This document shows positions 32,772-43,400 of a stretch of 64,000 nucleotides of DNA, one piece after another. Origin of the DNA: Thermodesulfovibrionales bacterium (GTDB taxonomy: Bacteria; Nitrospirota; Thermodesulfovibrionia; Thermodesulfovibrionales; SM23-35); contig JAVHLL010000001.1 of NCBI GenBank assembly GCA_031082155.1, forward strand, positions 147,252-211,251, given 5' to 3'. A program made the translations under genes and the position numbers. How positions within the stretch are numbered: position 1 is the first letter of the stretch; every line of letters begins with the position of its first letter. A model generated the notes under the pieces. That model was given only the letters and a program-made list of their open reading frames with translations, made no database searches and had not been told where the DNA came from.

Positions 32772-33108
32772 AACCTCTCTCTGGCCAGAATTTTTTACGA
32801 ATATGAAAACAGTCCTAAGTCATTAGGAGGTTTGCAAATATAGTGCCAGCGGATTTATTCCTGAGTATGTTTATGTGGAAATGGGTATATCCGTGGAGAG
32901 TGGCTTCACAGTAGACACTGCGGGTTGGGTTCCAGACTGTCCCCTCTTGGTCCGAATTTTTTTCTCTGCCTGCCGTGTTGTTCCCCATCAATGAGGTGTG
33001 TATTATTTGCCACAGTACATTGAGAGTTTAGCGAATGTCGGTTCATTAGTTTTGTGTGATACCGGGAAGCAAATGTAATGATTTCTCCCACTTGTATTTT
33101 CAGGTTCT
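32772..33108. other. Intergenic region between lpxC and the nested repeat; no gene seen
   Basis: This gap carries no open frame with a ribosome site on either strand that resembles a protein, and no tRNA-like fold. The stretch near 32780-32830 should contain the lpxC promoter, but I cannot pick a convincing -35/-10 pair. Confidence 0.5.
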
Positions 33109-33255
33109 TAACAGTCTCAAAATAGTATTGATAATTTCCCCCTCTCCCAACCCTCCCCCCTCAAAGGGGAGGAATTAACTACAATTCCCTCTCCTCCGGA
33201 GGGAGAAGGCAGGGTGAGGGGGATTATCTATGTATTTACTATTGTGAGACTGTTA
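33109..33255. repeat. Nested inverted-repeat element (CCCCTCTCCCAACCCTCCCC type)
   Basis: An inner imperfect palindrome of the widespread CCCCCTCTCCCAACCCTC... / ...GGGTGAGGGGG type (about 33136-33222) is enclosed by outer 19-bp arms TAACAGTCTCAAAATAGTA (33109-33127) and TACTATTGTGAGACTGTTA (33237-33255) with one mismatch. The outer arms are not part of the common repeat. It lies upstream of mtnP. Confidence 0.75.
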
Positions 33256-33395
33256 CTAAGTGAGCCTGTCTGCAAGGTTCCACCCTCAATATAAAGTAAT
33301 AATTTATGGTTGCTCCGGGATAGGTTTCATCAGTCATATATGGTACAATTTCTCAGAACGACCGAAACAAGTCTTGTATTTAAGGAGAGAGATGC

Positions 33396-34178
33396 ATGAC
33401 AGGGATCATCGGCGGGAGTGGATTATATCAGATCAGCGGGGTTGATATCAGAAAAAAAATCAGGATGAAAACCCCCTATGGCTCTCCGTCAGGTTCCTAT
33501 CTTATTGGAGAGTTTTCCGGCAAGACAATCGTATTTCTCTCCCGGCACGGCGAAAAACATACGGTTTCCCCGCATAAGGTCAATTACAGGGCTAATATCT
33601 GGGGTTTTAAAGAGCTTGGAGTGGAGAGGATACTCTCGGTCGGGGCTGTCGGCGGAATAAGTTCCCGGACACCCTCTGGGACTCTCGTCGTTCTGGACCA
33701 GATTATAGATATGACAAGAGCGAGGGAGTCTACCTTCCATGAAGGGAAGGCGGGTGTCGTGCATATAGATTTCACCGAACCCTACTGCCCGGAATTGCGA
33801 AAAATCCTTCTGGACGCGTCCCGGAGATCAGCCGTCGCAGTAAAAAAATCCGGGACTTATGTGTGTACTGAAGGACCGAGGCTTGAAACAAAGGCAGAGA
33901 TACGGTTTTTTGCCCGCATCGGCGCTGATGTGGTCGGCATGACCGGAATGCCTGAAGCATCACTTGCTCGGGAAGCAGAGATATGTTATGCAGGCATCGC
34001 TGTGGTGACAAACTCCGCAGCCGGCTTGCAGAAAAGGAAGCTGACGGTGACAGAGGTGATAGAGACGATGAACAAAACGACCGGCAGTTTACAGGCTCTC
34101 CTGAAAGAAGCGCTTATGACAATACCGCTCCGGAGAGGATGCTCTTGCAAGGATGCGTTAAAAAAGGCAAAAATATAA
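33396..34178 (+). CDS. mtnP: S-methyl-5'-thioadenosine (or thioinosine) phosphorylase
   Basis: The 260-residue enzyme belongs to the MTAP/PNP family. It has GIIGGSGLY at the N-terminus (phosphate loop), the RHG and HTVSPHKVNYRANIW segment, and the MTGMPEASLAREAEICYAGIAVVTN purine-binding region. It salvages methylthioadenosine from polyamine or SAM chemistry; relatives act on methylthioinosine or hypoxanthine nucleosides, and substrate choice is not certain. AAGGAGAG precedes the ATG; TACAAT near 33341 is a probable -10. It is followed after six bases by a response regulator. Confidence 0.88.
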   Translation: MTGIIGGSGLYQISGVDIRKKIRMKTPYGSPSGSYLIGEFSGKTIVFLSRHGEKHTVSPHKVNYRANIWGFKELGVERILSVGAVGGISSRTPSGTLVVLDQIIDMTRARESTFHEGKAGVVHIDFTEPYCPELRKILLDASRRSAVAVKKSGTYVCTEGPRLETKAEIRFFARIGADVVGMTGMPEASLAREAEICYAGIAVVTNSAAGLQKRKLTVTEVIETMNKTTGSLQALLKEALMTIPLRRGCSCKDALKKAKI

Positions 34179-34184
34179 GGCACT

Positions 34185-35549
34185 ATGGAGACCATACTCG
34201 TTGTAGAAGATAAGGAATCAATGGCCGCGATGCTGCAAGAGACCCTCGAGTCTGAAGGATACGGGGTTCTTGTTGCAAGGGACGGACCGGAGGGCATTCG
34301 CCTTCTCCGCGAACACAAGGTAGACCTCGTCCTTACCGACCTGAAACTGCCCAAAAAAAACGGGATAGACGTTCTCAAAATTTCGAAAGAAGAGAACCAT
34401 CTGAGACCGGTAATTATCATGACGGCATTTGGTTCTGTAGAAACCGCTGTCGAGGCGATGAAGGGCGGCGCTTTTGATTTCATTACCAAGCCTTTTGATA
34501 CCGATCATCTGCTCATGCTCATCAGGCGTGCGATCGAAAATCAGAGGCTTGTTACCGAGAATATTCTCCTCAAAGAGGAGTTTGCCGCTCAACTTGGCCT
34601 GCCCCGGATAATAGGGAAGAGTGAGAAAATCACTGCGGTAGCACAGGTCATCCAGAAAGTAGCGCCCACAAAAACTACGGTCCTTCTTGTCGGTGAAAGC
34701 GGCACCGGAAAGGAACTTTTTGCCAGGGCGCTCCATAATCTGAGCAGCAGGCAACAATACCCTTTTGTTCCGATCAACTGTGCCGCAATTCCCCGCGAAC
34801 TCCTCGAATCGGAACTTTTCGGGCATGAAAAGGGTGCGTTTACCGGTGCGGAGTCGAAAAAGCTCGGGAAATTCGAACTTGCCGATAAAGGGACTATATT
34901 CCTGGATGAAATCGGGGATATGGACATTGTCCTGCAGTCGAAACTCTTAAGGGTTCTCGAAGACGGTCAGATAGAGCGGGTAGGAGCTGAAAAATCAGTC
35001 AGGGTCGACGTAAGAATAATTGCCGCAAGCAACAAGGATCTTGAAAAAGCGGTCGAGGAAAAAAAGTTCCGGGAAGATCTCTATTACCGGTTAAATGTAT
35101 TCCCAGTACACATACCCCCGCTCCGGGAGCGCAGGGAAGATATACCGCTGCTCGTTGAATATTTTATGAACAAATATGCCATAGAACTGAAGACACTATC
35201 CATATCCTTCTCTTCGGATGTGCTTGATTCCCTTTGCAATTACTACTGGAAAGGAAATGTCAGGGAACTAGAAAACGCCATAGAGCGGGCGATTATCCTT
35301 TCTGACGGAGAGACAATCACTCTGGAGCACTTTGCCCTCTCCAAAACCCCTCATGCTGAATCTGCTGATATATTGCACCCTGCCGACGGCTCTCTTGAGG
35401 CTGTTGCGAAGGGTGCATCGCGGGCGGCAGAAACCGAGAGGATTACGAAAGTGCTGAAAGAGACCCGCGGAAACAAGTCACGGGCGGCAGAGGTTTTGAA
35501 AGTAAGTTACAAGACCCTCCTCACCAAGATCAAGGACTACGGGATATAG
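34185..35549 (+). CDS. NtrC-family sigma-54 response regulator
   Basis: The 454 residues contain a receiver domain with phospho-acceptor D52 ([13 protein letters not shown]), a AAA+ sigma-54 interaction domain with Walker A (GESGTGKE near 170) and the GAFTGA loop near 217 that contacts sigma-54, and a Fis-type helix-turn-helix at the C-terminus ([24 protein letters not shown]). It activates sigma-54 promoters after phosphorylation by a partner kinase, which is not present here. It follows mtnP closely. Its targets are unknown. Confidence 0.94.
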   Translation: METILVVEDKESMAAMLQETLESEGYGVLVARDGPEGIRLLREHKVDLVLTDLKLPKKNGIDVLKISKEENHLRPVIIMTAFGSVETAVEAMKGGAFDFITKPFDTDHLLMLIRRAIENQRLVTENILLKEEFAAQLGLPRIIGKSEKITAVAQVIQKVAPTKTTVLLVGESGTGKELFARALHNLSSRQQYPFVPINCAAIPRELLESELFGHEKGAFTGAESKKLGKFELADKGTIFLDEIGDMDIVLQSKLLRVLEDGQIERVGAEKSVRVDVRIIAASNKDLEKAVEEKKFREDLYYRLNVFPVHIPPLRERREDIPLLVEYFMNKYAIELKTLSISFSSDVLDSLCNYYWKGNVRELENAIERAIILSDGETITLEHFALSKTPHAESADILHPADGSLEAVAKGASRAAETERITKVLKETRGNKSRAAEVLKVSYKTLLTKIKDYGI

Positions 35550-35642
35550 TCTTGACAGTAAACGAACCGGGGAATTATCATAAATAATCTGTAATACTCA
35601 GTCATTGCAGATAAATCTGCATTTCTATCCGGAGGGGTCACC

Positions 35643-36398
35643 GTGTCTGGACATTCCAAATGGGCGCAAATCAAGCATAAGAAGGCCAGTACCGATGCAA
35701 AACGGGGAAAAACATTTACCAAGATCGTCAAGGAGGTCGTGATAGCCGCCAGACTCGGAGGCGGTGACCCAACAGGCAATCCCCGGCTGAGAGTCGCAAT
35801 CGAAAAGGCCAAAGAAGTGAACATGCCCGGCGACAATATCAAAAGGGCGGTCATGAAGGGCACCGGTGAACTTCCCGGGGTATCATACGAGGAAGTACTT
35901 TATGAAGGATACGGGCCGGGCGGGGTTGCGATACTGGCAGATGTGCTTACGGATAACAGAAACAGGACAGGCCCGGAGATACGGCATCTTATGACAAAAC
36001 ACGGCGGGAGTCTGGGAGAGGTCGGCTGTGTTTCCTGGATGTTCGAAAAGAAGGGATATATCCTGATCGAAAAGGCAAAGACAGACGAGGACAGTCTCAT
36101 GTCGGTGGCACTTGAAGCTGGAGCTGAGGATATGAAAAACGACCCAAGAGAAGACAATTACGAAATTATCACCGCCCCTGAAACTATGGACCGGGTTAAG
36201 GAATCGCTTGAGGCATCTGCCATGGTCCCCTCTCTTGCTGAAGTCACCATGCTTCCGAAAACCTATGTAAGTCTCGGTGAGAAACAGACAGTACAGATAA
36301 TGCGTCTGGTTGAAGCGCTTGAGGATCACGACGACGTTCAGAATGTATATACCAATATCGATGTGTCAGATGAAGCGGTAGCCGAAATAGAAAAATAA
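35643..36398 (+). CDS. yebC: YebC/PmpR-family translation and regulatory protein
   Basis: The 251-residue protein starts [24 protein letters not shown] and has [15 protein letters not shown] and VLTDNRNRT, all invariant in YebC/TACO1. Members help ribosomes through proline stretches and were earlier described as DNA-binding regulators. Start is GTG with GGAGGGG upstream. It is followed with no gap by a DUF502 gene. Confidence 0.95.
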   Translation: MSGHSKWAQIKHKKASTDAKRGKTFTKIVKEVVIAARLGGGDPTGNPRLRVAIEKAKEVNMPGDNIKRAVMKGTGELPGVSYEEVLYEGYGPGGVAILADVLTDNRNRTGPEIRHLMTKHGGSLGEVGCVSWMFEKKGYILIEKAKTDEDSLMSVALEAGAEDMKNDPREDNYEIITAPETMDRVKESLEASAMVPSLAEVTMLPKTYVSLGEKQTVQIMRLVEALEDHDDVQNVYTNIDVSDEAVAEIEK

Positions 36399-36399
36399 T

Positions 36400-37020
36400 A
36401 TGGGTATCTCTATCCGTGCCACCTTCAAGAGAAGATTTTTTGCAGGACTCCTTATCTCGATCCCCGCAATAATCACCTTCCTCATCATCGGGTGGTTTTT
36501 CCGATTTGTCGATGGCCTTCTGGAACCCATGTACTTTACACTGCTGGGATACCATGTCCCAGGTATTGGGTTTATTTCAGCGATTGTCCTGGTTTTTATA
36601 GTTGGTATAATCTCGACGAATGTTATCGGCAGGAGAATTATTGTGGCAATAGAGAACCTGCTCCTTAAGATACCTCTTTTTAAAGGTATCTATACCTCGG
36701 TTAAACAGCTTGTTGACGCTTTTTCACCCGAGAGCAAGGTATCTTCTTTTAAAAAGTTTGTCGTGGTGGAATATCCGAGACCGGGAGTCTACTCATACGG
36801 CTTTCTTACAAAAGAATGCATTCTGGAAACCCGCAGCGATCAGCCCGGAATGCACCTCAAGGCAGTTTATATCCCGACGAACCTTATTTATTTCGGCGAT
36901 ATAGTCCTTTTTCTTGATGAGCATATTTATTTCACCGATATCTCAATAGAGGAGGGTATAAAAATTATCCTTTCAGGCGGTATTACAACCCCATCAAAGG
37001 TTACCGGATTAAGAGGATGA
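36400..37020 (+). CDS. DUF502 family inner-membrane protein
   Basis: The 206 residues have two N-terminal membrane helices (about 14-35 and 53-74) and a soluble C-terminal part with LLLKIPLFKGIYTSVKQLVDAF and VVVEYPRPGVYSYGFLT, typical of DUF502. The function of the family in bacteria is not established. It begins one base after yebC and overlaps glmU by four bases, so it is co-transcribed with cell-envelope precursor genes. Confidence 0.9.
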   Translation: MGISIRATFKRRFFAGLLISIPAIITFLIIGWFFRFVDGLLEPMYFTLLGYHVPGIGFISAIVLVFIVGIISTNVIGRRIIVAIENLLLKIPLFKGIYTSVKQLVDAFSPESKVSSFKKFVVVEYPRPGVYSYGFLTKECILETRSDQPGMHLKAVYIPTNLIYFGDIVLFLDEHIYFTDISIEEGIKIILSGGITTPSKVTGLRG

Positions 37021-38438
37021 ACATAGCGGGAGTCATTCTTGCGGCAGGTCTCAGTACGAGGATGAAGTCATCCCTGCCGAAAGTCCTCCACACAATGCAC
37101 GGCAACCCTCTGCTTCAGTACGTAATCAATGCTCTTTCAACGCTCAAACCGCAAAGACTGGTTCTTGTAGTCGGAAAACATTCTGAAGCAATCAGAGAAT
37201 CGATACAGAAGAGCGGTAAGATTTCCTTTGCAGAACAGAGGGAACCGAAAGGCACGGGACATGCGGTACTGCAGGCTGTACCCTCCCTTCTCGGTTTCAA
37301 AGGGGTGGTGCTTATTGTGAACGGCGACTCGCCGCTCGTAACTCCGGAAACCTTAAAGAAATTCCTCAACTACCATAAAAAGAAGAGAAACGATATTTCA
37401 GTGCTGTCATTCACCTCACAAAATCCGTCTTCATACGGCAGGATCCTCCGGGATGACCGGGGACGTATCCTGTCAGTAGTTGAAGAACGGGATGCAACCG
37501 CTGAGCAGAAGATGATCCGGGAAGTCAACAGCGGAGTGTATGCGGTTGGGTCTCATGTGCTTCCCCTGCTCAAGGACATACGCCTTAACCCGGACAAGAG
37601 GGAATATTATCTGACCGACCTTGTGCATATTGCGAGGGAGAAAGGGTTGAGAGAAGATGCCTGTTGCATCGGCAACGAAGAAGAATTTATCGGTGTCAAT
37701 ACGAGGGAAGAACTTGATAGGGCAAGAGTATTCATGAAAGACCGGATGATAAGAAACTTTACGAGAAAGGGCGTGAATTTTGTGGAGGCTGCTTCGGTTT
37801 TCCTCTCTTCAGATACCGATATCGGAAAGGAGACTACGCTCTATCCGAATGTTTACCTCGAAGGGAAGACACGCATCGGAAGAGGCTGCGTGATCTACCC
37901 GAACGTCAGGATACTTAATAGCGTTATAGAGGACGAGGTGGTTATCAAGGATTCGACCCTGATCGAGGATTCTGTGGTAAGAAAACTGGCCTCCGTAGGG
38001 CCGTTTGCCCATATCCGTCCCGGGTCCGTTATCGGAAGGGAAGCAAGGATCGGCAATTTTGTTGAAGTGAAGAAGTCCATCGTCGGTTCCGGAACCAAGG
38101 CTTCCCACCTGACCTATCTCGGTGATGCCCGAATCGGCAAGGACGTGAATATCGGTGCCGGAACGATAACCTGCAATTATGACGGGCAGAAGAAGCATAT
38201 CACGAAAATTGAAGACCATGTATTTATCGGCAGCGATTCGCAGCTTGTTGCGCCGGTAACAATAGGAAAAAGAGCATACGTGGGTGCAGGTTCTACTATC
38301 ACAAAGGACGTTCCTGCCGAGGCGCTCGCCGTCAGCAGAATCAAACAGACCAATATCGAAGGCTGGGCCAGGAACAGAAAGTTAAAAGTGAAGAGTGAAA
38401 AAAACAAAAAGCAAAGAAAGAGTGCTCAGGGTGTGTGA
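37017..38438 (+). CDS. glmU: Bifunctional GlmU: GlcN-1-P acetyltransferase / GlcNAc-1-P uridylyltransferase
   Basis: GlmU performs the last two steps to UDP-GlcNAc. The 473 residues have an N-terminal nucleotidyltransferase domain beginning ILAAGLSTRMKSSLPKVLH (7-25) and a C-terminal left-handed beta-helix from about 255 with hexapeptide repeats and the active-site segment HLTYLGDARIGKDVNIGAG. The final residues are Lys-rich. With glmM and glmS in the window, the whole route from fructose-6-phosphate is encoded here. Confidence 0.96.
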   Translation: MNIAGVILAAGLSTRMKSSLPKVLHTMHGNPLLQYVINALSTLKPQRLVLVVGKHSEAIRESIQKSGKISFAEQREPKGTGHAVLQAVPSLLGFKGVVLIVNGDSPLVTPETLKKFLNYHKKKRNDISVLSFTSQNPSSYGRILRDDRGRILSVVEERDATAEQKMIREVNSGVYAVGSHVLPLLKDIRLNPDKREYYLTDLVHIAREKGLREDACCIGNEEEFIGVNTREELDRARVFMKDRMIRNFTRKGVNFVEAASVFLSSDTDIGKETTLYPNVYLEGKTRIGRGCVIYPNVRILNSVIEDEVVIKDSTLIEDSVVRKLASVGPFAHIRPGSVIGREARIGNFVEVKKSIVGSGTKASHLTYLGDARIGKDVNIGAGTITCNYDGQKKHITKIEDHVFIGSDSQLVAPVTIGKRAYVGAGSTITKDVPAEALAVSRIKQTNIEGWARNRKLKVKSEKNKKQRKSAQGV

Positions 38439-38497
38439 GGTTATTATGAGAACAATATTTTTCAAGAAAGTGCCTGGTAGTTTTTCACTTTATTGAT

Positions 38498-40324
38498 ATG
38501 TGCGGAATTATTGGATATATCGGCTCCAGAAATGCGGTTTCCGTAGTACTCGAGGGGTTAAAGCGGCTCGAGTACCGGGGATATGATTCGGCAGGGGTTG
38601 CCTTTTTGGCTGATGCCCGGATCGAGGTGAGGAGAAGCAAGGGAAAGATACATGAGCTCGCTTCGCTTATCGAACCGGAAAATCCAGAGAGCACTATCAC
38701 CATAGGACATACGAGATGGGCAACCCATGGAAGACCGTCAAACGAAAATGCGCACCCTCACCGCTCTGACAGCATTGTGCTTGTTCATAACGGCATCATA
38801 GAAAACTACCTTTCCCTGAAACAAGAGCTTACCGGGGAAGGATATCACTTCACTTCCGAGACAGATACCGAAGTGCTCTGCCATCTTATTGCGAAACACG
38901 CAAAGGCGCTTCCCTTCGAAGATGCGGTGAGAAAAGCGCTCACGGAAGTGAAGGGGACCTATGCAATTGCGGTTATGAAGGAGGACGATCCGGATAGAAT
39001 TATCGCTGTCAGGAAGGACAGCCCCCTTGTGGTCGGACTGGGGGAAGGAGAATCGTTCGTTGCGTCCGATATCCCGGCATTTCTCAATTATTCCCGTACG
39101 GTTATTTTCCTCGAGAACGAAGAGATGGCGGTCCTGCGCAGGAACGGGGTGACGGTGACCGGCCTTGACGGCAGGGTGAGAGAGAAGGAGACAACTGCCA
39201 TATCGTGGAGTCCGTCTATGGCGGAAAAAGGCGGCTACCGGCATTTCATGCTCAAGGAGATTTATGAGCAGCCCAGAGCTATTGCGGATACCCTGAGGGG
39301 GAGGTTTAATGCAGAAAGCGGCGAAGTCTACCTCACTGAATTCGGTCTCAGGAGAGAAGATATCGAAACAGTGAAGAAAATATATATTGTTGCCTGCGGC
39401 ACCTCATATCATGCGGGACTTATCGGCAAGTACATGATCGAGAATCTTGCGAGGGTACCCGTCGAAGTGGACATTGCCTCGGAATTTCGTTACCGGAACC
39501 CTCTCGTCGGCCCGCAGGACCTCATGATTGTCATCACACAGTCAGGTGAGACCGCGGATACCCTGGCAGCCCAGCGAGAGGCAAAAAGGCTCGGGGCGAA
39601 AGTGCTCAGTATCTGCAATGTACTGGGAAGCACTTCATCAAGAGAAGCCGATGCAGTATTCTATACCCATTCCGGCCCTGAAATCGGGGTCGCGTCGACT
39701 AAGGCTTTCACCACACAGCTTGTCGGGCTCTACCTTTTCACTCTGGCCCTCAGTGGCATACAGCGCTCCTTACCGGCAGACACCGGGAAGGGACTGTTGA
39801 AAGAACTCCTGCTGCTCCCCGGGAAAGTGGAGAGTGCCCTGTCCACTGACCGGCAGGTCAGTATGATTGCAAAGGAATTCTTCAAGGCACGGGGGTTTCT
39901 CTATCTCGGCAGAGGGATGAACTATCCGGTGGCCCTTGAAGGCGCGCTGAAATTAAAAGAGATATCGTATATACACGCCGAGGGATATCCCGCAGGAGAA
40001 ATGAAACACGGACCCATTGCGCTCATCGATGAAGAGCTGCCGGTAGTGGTGCTCGCTCCAAAGGATGCCCTGTATGAAAAAATACTCTCCAACATCGAGG
40101 AGGTAAAGAGCAGGGGGGGAAAGATCATCGTAATTACCAATGATACGGACAATGATGTATGCAGGATATCTGGTCAGTGTATCATGATGCCTGAGACGAA
40201 TCCCTATCTTATGACAATACTGCTTGCAGTCCCAGTACAACTGCTTGCCTATCACATCGGGTTATTGCGCGGGTGTGATGTGGATCAGCCCAGGAACCTG
40301 GCGAAGAGTGTTACTGTCGAGTAG
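38498..40324 (+). CDS. glmS: Glutamine-fructose-6-phosphate aminotransferase GlmS
   Basis: GlmS makes glucosamine-6-phosphate. The 608 residues start MCGIIGYIG with the catalytic Cys at position 2 after Met removal, continue with RLEYRGYDSAG and the N-terminal glutaminase fold, and then two SIS sugar-isomerase domains (CGTSYHAGLIGKYMIE, TQSGETADTLAA) and end LAKSVTVE. The 59-bp leader is too short for a glmS ribozyme, which is absent. It follows glmU. Confidence 0.97.
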   Translation: MCGIIGYIGSRNAVSVVLEGLKRLEYRGYDSAGVAFLADARIEVRRSKGKIHELASLIEPENPESTITIGHTRWATHGRPSNENAHPHRSDSIVLVHNGIIENYLSLKQELTGEGYHFTSETDTEVLCHLIAKHAKALPFEDAVRKALTEVKGTYAIAVMKEDDPDRIIAVRKDSPLVVGLGEGESFVASDIPAFLNYSRTVIFLENEEMAVLRRNGVTVTGLDGRVREKETTAISWSPSMAEKGGYRHFMLKEIYEQPRAIADTLRGRFNAESGEVYLTEFGLRREDIETVKKIYIVACGTSYHAGLIGKYMIENLARVPVEVDIASEFRYRNPLVGPQDLMIVITQSGETADTLAAQREAKRLGAKVLSICNVLGSTSSREADAVFYTHSGPEIGVASTKAFTTQLVGLYLFTLALSGIQRSLPADTGKGLLKELLLLPGKVESALSTDRQVSMIAKEFFKARGFLYLGRGMNYPVALEGALKLKEISYIHAEGYPAGEMKHGPIALIDEELPVVVLAPKDALYEKILSNIEEVKSRGGKIIVITNDTDNDVCRISGQCIMMPETNPYLMTILLAVPVQLLAYHIGLLRGCDVDQPRNLAKSVTVE

Positions 40325-40465
40325 GAGGCAAGCCGTCACCGGGTTTCTAAAAGACTGCACAAAGAAAAACAGAAAAGCAGCAAGCTGGGACAACGGCAGT
40401 GATGGACGCGACATGGATTTAATTTACGGGAATCTGTTAACATGAATACATCAAAGGAGAGAGTG

Positions 40466-42559
40466 ATGCATGATCTAAATCCCCAGCAAAAAGAAGCCCT
40501 CAGGCATAGTTCCGGCCCGTTGCTTGTCTTTGCCGGTGCCGGAAGCGGCAAGACGAAAGTCATCGCCCACAAGTATTCTTATCTCCTCAGGACCAAGAAA
40601 CTGCTTCCCGACTCCATCTTTACGGTGACCTTCACCAATAAGGCAGCAGACGAAATGAAAGAGAGAATCACCGCTCTGCTTGAAAAGGATATGCATTCTG
40701 CATGGATCGGCACCTTCCATTCCCAGTGCAACCGGATTCTCCGTCAGGAAATCCATTCGCTCGACTATAAGAATAATTTTTCCATCTATGACGAAGACGA
40801 CCGGTGCAACCTTGTAAGACATATTCTGAAGGACTTTAAGATTTATGAAGCCCTCTATAAGGGCATCGTATCGAGGATCAGTTACCTGAAGTCATCTCTC
40901 ATCAACCCCGAGGAGTTCCTTTCAACCGGAGACGGGTTTGGCTTTGACGAAAAACTCGCGAAGGTATATGTGAGGTACCAGGACGAATTAAAGAGAAGCA
41001 ATGCCCTCGATTTTGATGACCTTATCATGGTAACCGTAAATCTTTTCCAGCAGAACCAGAAGCTTCTGGAGAAGTATCAGAAAAAGTTCTCGTATATCCT
41101 CGTAGACGAATTTCAGGATACCAACTTTGCCCAGTATCAGCTGCTCAAACTCCTTGCATCCGGACATAAGAAGATATGCGTTGTGGGCGACGATGATCAG
41201 AGTATCTATAAATTCAGAGGGGCGAATGTCAATAATATCCTGAATTTTGAGAAGGACTTCCCCGGAGCAAAACTCATAAAACTGGAACAGAATTACCGTT
41301 CAACAGAGCATATCCTCAAGGTTTCATCGGCGGTCATTGCGAGGAACCTGAAGAGGAAGAACAAACGCCTCTGGACGAAGAACGGGAAGGGAGAGAAGGT
41401 ACACTATTGCTGGCTGAATACGTATGATGATGAAGCGAAATATATCGCAAAAATCATTAAAGAACACTATCTCAAAGGTATATACGCGTACAGGGATTTC
41501 GGAGTATTCTACCGGGTGAACCTTCAGTCCCGTGTGATCGAGGATGCGCTGCGCAACGAGGGGTTGCCATACCGCGTTGTCGGGAGTATCAGTTTCTATA
41601 AGAGGAAAGAGATCAAGGATATCGCCGCCTATATGCGGCTTGCCCTGAATCATGGTGATAACGTAAGCTTCAGGAGGATCATCAATGTCCCGCCCCGAGG
41701 TATCGGCGCGGCAGCCCTTTCCAAGATAGAGATCGAGGGAAAGAAGAAGTCCCTTCCCCTGTTTGATGCAATGAAGTCTTTGCTGCGCGGCGACCACTTC
41801 GCCTCTTCTGTGAAGGAGAAACTCACCGATTTCGTCAAGAAGATCGAGTATTTCTCATCTGCAAAATACAAGACCCCGGCGGATATGATAAAAAACATCT
41901 TTGAGAAGACAGGGTATAAAGAGACGCTCGCAGAGGAACGGGTCACCCATGTGGAAGAACTTATCGCATCTGCAGAAGAGAAAGATATCCATGAGTTCCT
42001 GAACAGAATATCCCTTGTCACCCAGATGGATGAAGCTATGAACGGTGATTGTGTATCGCTTATGACTCTGCATAATGCCAAAGGCCTTGAATTCCCAATC
42101 GTGTTTATCACCGGAATGGAAGAAGGGGTATTGCCTTACTGCAAGGCGCTCGACAGGGAAGATGAGATAGCGGAAGAGCGGAGACTGTTGTACGTCGGCA
42201 TGACAAGGGCGAAGGAGGTCCTCTGGCTTACTGGCGCAAGCAAGCGGAAGCTGTATGCGAAAATACAGAACCAGGAACCTTCCCGGTTCTTGAAAGATAT
42301 CCCGGAAGAATGCTGTCACCTGATAGAAAAGATAACGGGACAACGGGTAATAAAAGTTGAACCGCTGAAGAAGAAGAACGCTTCCCATGAGACATTTACC
42401 CTTTATACTGCGGGATGCAGGGTAAAACATCCCTCTTGGGGCATCGGCGTTGTTCGTGACTGCTACGGCGACGGCGATGACATTAAGGTGATGGTGAATT
42501 TTCCGAACATCGGGGTGAAAAGGCTCGCGGTGAGGTTCGCTAACCTTGAGAAGATATAA
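40466..42559 (+). CDS. pcrA: UvrD/PcrA-type DNA helicase
   Basis: This superfamily 1A helicase of about 697 residues has Walker A (GAGSGKT, near residue 25 from this start), TFTNKAADEMKER, DEFQDTNFAQYQLL, QNYRSTE, LMTLHNAKGLEF and RRLLYVGMTRAKE in canonical order, and a C-terminal PcrA-type module (VKHPSWGIGVVRDCYGDG...). PcrA/UvrD removes proteins from DNA and acts in repair. I place the start at 40466 because AAAGGAGAG lies nine bases upstream; the ATG at 40442 has no ribosome site. Confidence 0.93.
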   Translation: MHDLNPQQKEALRHSSGPLLVFAGAGSGKTKVIAHKYSYLLRTKKLLPDSIFTVTFTNKAADEMKERITALLEKDMHSAWIGTFHSQCNRILRQEIHSLDYKNNFSIYDEDDRCNLVRHILKDFKIYEALYKGIVSRISYLKSSLINPEEFLSTGDGFGFDEKLAKVYVRYQDELKRSNALDFDDLIMVTVNLFQQNQKLLEKYQKKFSYILVDEFQDTNFAQYQLLKLLASGHKKICVVGDDDQSIYKFRGANVNNILNFEKDFPGAKLIKLEQNYRSTEHILKVSSAVIARNLKRKNKRLWTKNGKGEKVHYCWLNTYDDEAKYIAKIIKEHYLKGIYAYRDFGVFYRVNLQSRVIEDALRNEGLPYRVVGSISFYKRKEIKDIAAYMRLALNHGDNVSFRRIINVPPRGIGAAALSKIEIEGKKKSLPLFDAMKSLLRGDHFASSVKEKLTDFVKKIEYFSSAKYKTPADMIKNIFEKTGYKETLAEERVTHVEELIASAEEKDIHEFLNRISLVTQMDEAMNGDCVSLMTLHNAKGLEFPIVFITGMEEGVLPYCKALDREDEIAEERRLLYVGMTRAKEVLWLTGASKRKLYAKIQNQEPSRFLKDIPEECCHLIEKITGQRVIKVEPLKKKNASHETFTLYTAGCRVKHPSWGIGVVRDCYGDGDDIKVMVNFPNIGVKRLAVRFANLEKI

Positions 42560-42568
42560 GGGATACCG

Positions 42569-42856
42569 ATGAAGATCTCGATGGAAGAAATCGAACATAT
42601 CGCGGTGCTCGCGCGGCTCTCTCTGTCCGGAGAGGAAAAAGAGGTCTTCGGTCTACAGTTGAGCAGCATCCTCGACTATATCGAAAAACTCAACGAACTG
42701 GACACCAGCGATACCGAACCCACATCCCATGTGCTTTTGCTCAACAATATTGTGCGTGATGACATCCCGAGGGATTCACTGCCCCGCGAAGAGGCCCTCA
42801 AAAACGCTCCGGCTCATACCGACAAATTCTACAGGGTTCCCAAAATCATCGAGTGA
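42569..42856 (+). CDS. gatC: Glutamyl/aspartyl-tRNA amidotransferase subunit C (orphan)
   Basis: The 95-residue protein has the GatC pattern: IEHIAVLARLSLSGEEKE, then SSILDYIEKLNELDTSDTEPTSHV and VRDDIPRDSLPREEALKNAP, ending YRVPKIIE. GatC stabilises GatA and GatB in charging tRNA-Gln and tRNA-Asn. It starts ten bases after pcrA, and no gatA or gatB follows, so its partners must be elsewhere. Confidence 0.94.
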   Translation: MKISMEEIEHIAVLARLSLSGEEKEVFGLQLSSILDYIEKLNELDTSDTEPTSHVLLLNNIVRDDIPRDSLPREEALKNAPAHTDKFYRVPKIIE

Positions 42857-42957
42857 TGGAGATCAAAGTCCGCTTCAGCGCATAACTTCTCTCTTATCCA
42901 CGGGAAGGATTTTTGAGCGCAAAACTTATTTTCTAAGAAACTGGGAAATGTATCCGG

Positions 42958-43065
42958 TTATTTTTTCTTATGCGAAGCGCAGAATTTCGATTTCCCTGCT
43001 GCCTTGTTTTTGCACGCTTTTCCTGCCTTGGTTTTTGCTGCGCATTTTGCTTTTCCTGTTGTCAT
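42958..43065 (-). CDS. Lysine-rich 35-residue protein with C-C-C-H pattern
   Basis: A TAAGGAGG ribosome site five bases before the ATG leads a 35-codon frame starting MTTGKAKCAAKTKAGKAC and containing SKFCASH near the end. The spacing C8, C18, C29, H32 with T-K-x-G between the first pair resembles short CxxxTKxGxxC...YCxxH zinc-binding modules (DUF5763-like). It lies alone between gatC and galU. Zinc binding and nucleic-acid contact are inferences. The remaining 335 bp to galU hold no other gene. Confidence 0.65.
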   Translation of the reverse strand: MTTGKAKCAAKTKAGKACKNKAAGKSKFCASHKKK

Positions 43066-43400
43066 GTTGCCTCCTTATAATGTATTGATGCTTCCACTAT
43101 AGCACAAATCATCGCGGAAACCTAATCCTGTTTGTTCGGAGAAGAAAAAAATATTATCAGGGCAGGCATTCGTATCACCGTTCGAACTTTTACCCGTCGT
43201 GTTTTTTTGTCAGAGTTGAGATAAAGAATGAAAGACGAACGAAATGGGGTCACATCATCATAGTTATTTGCTCCGAGGTAGACTTATTTTGCGATATTCT
43301 TTATATTCATTCATATGGAGTGAAAGACTTGTAGATTGCAATCATTCCGGAATAGACGTTCCCTATTTATGCAGGAAAATATTTTATTTGGAGTATAACT

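Noticed and set aside
38439..38497. glmS ribozyme in front of glmS
   Set aside because: The gap is only 59 bp and shows none of the ribozyme core; too short to hold it.
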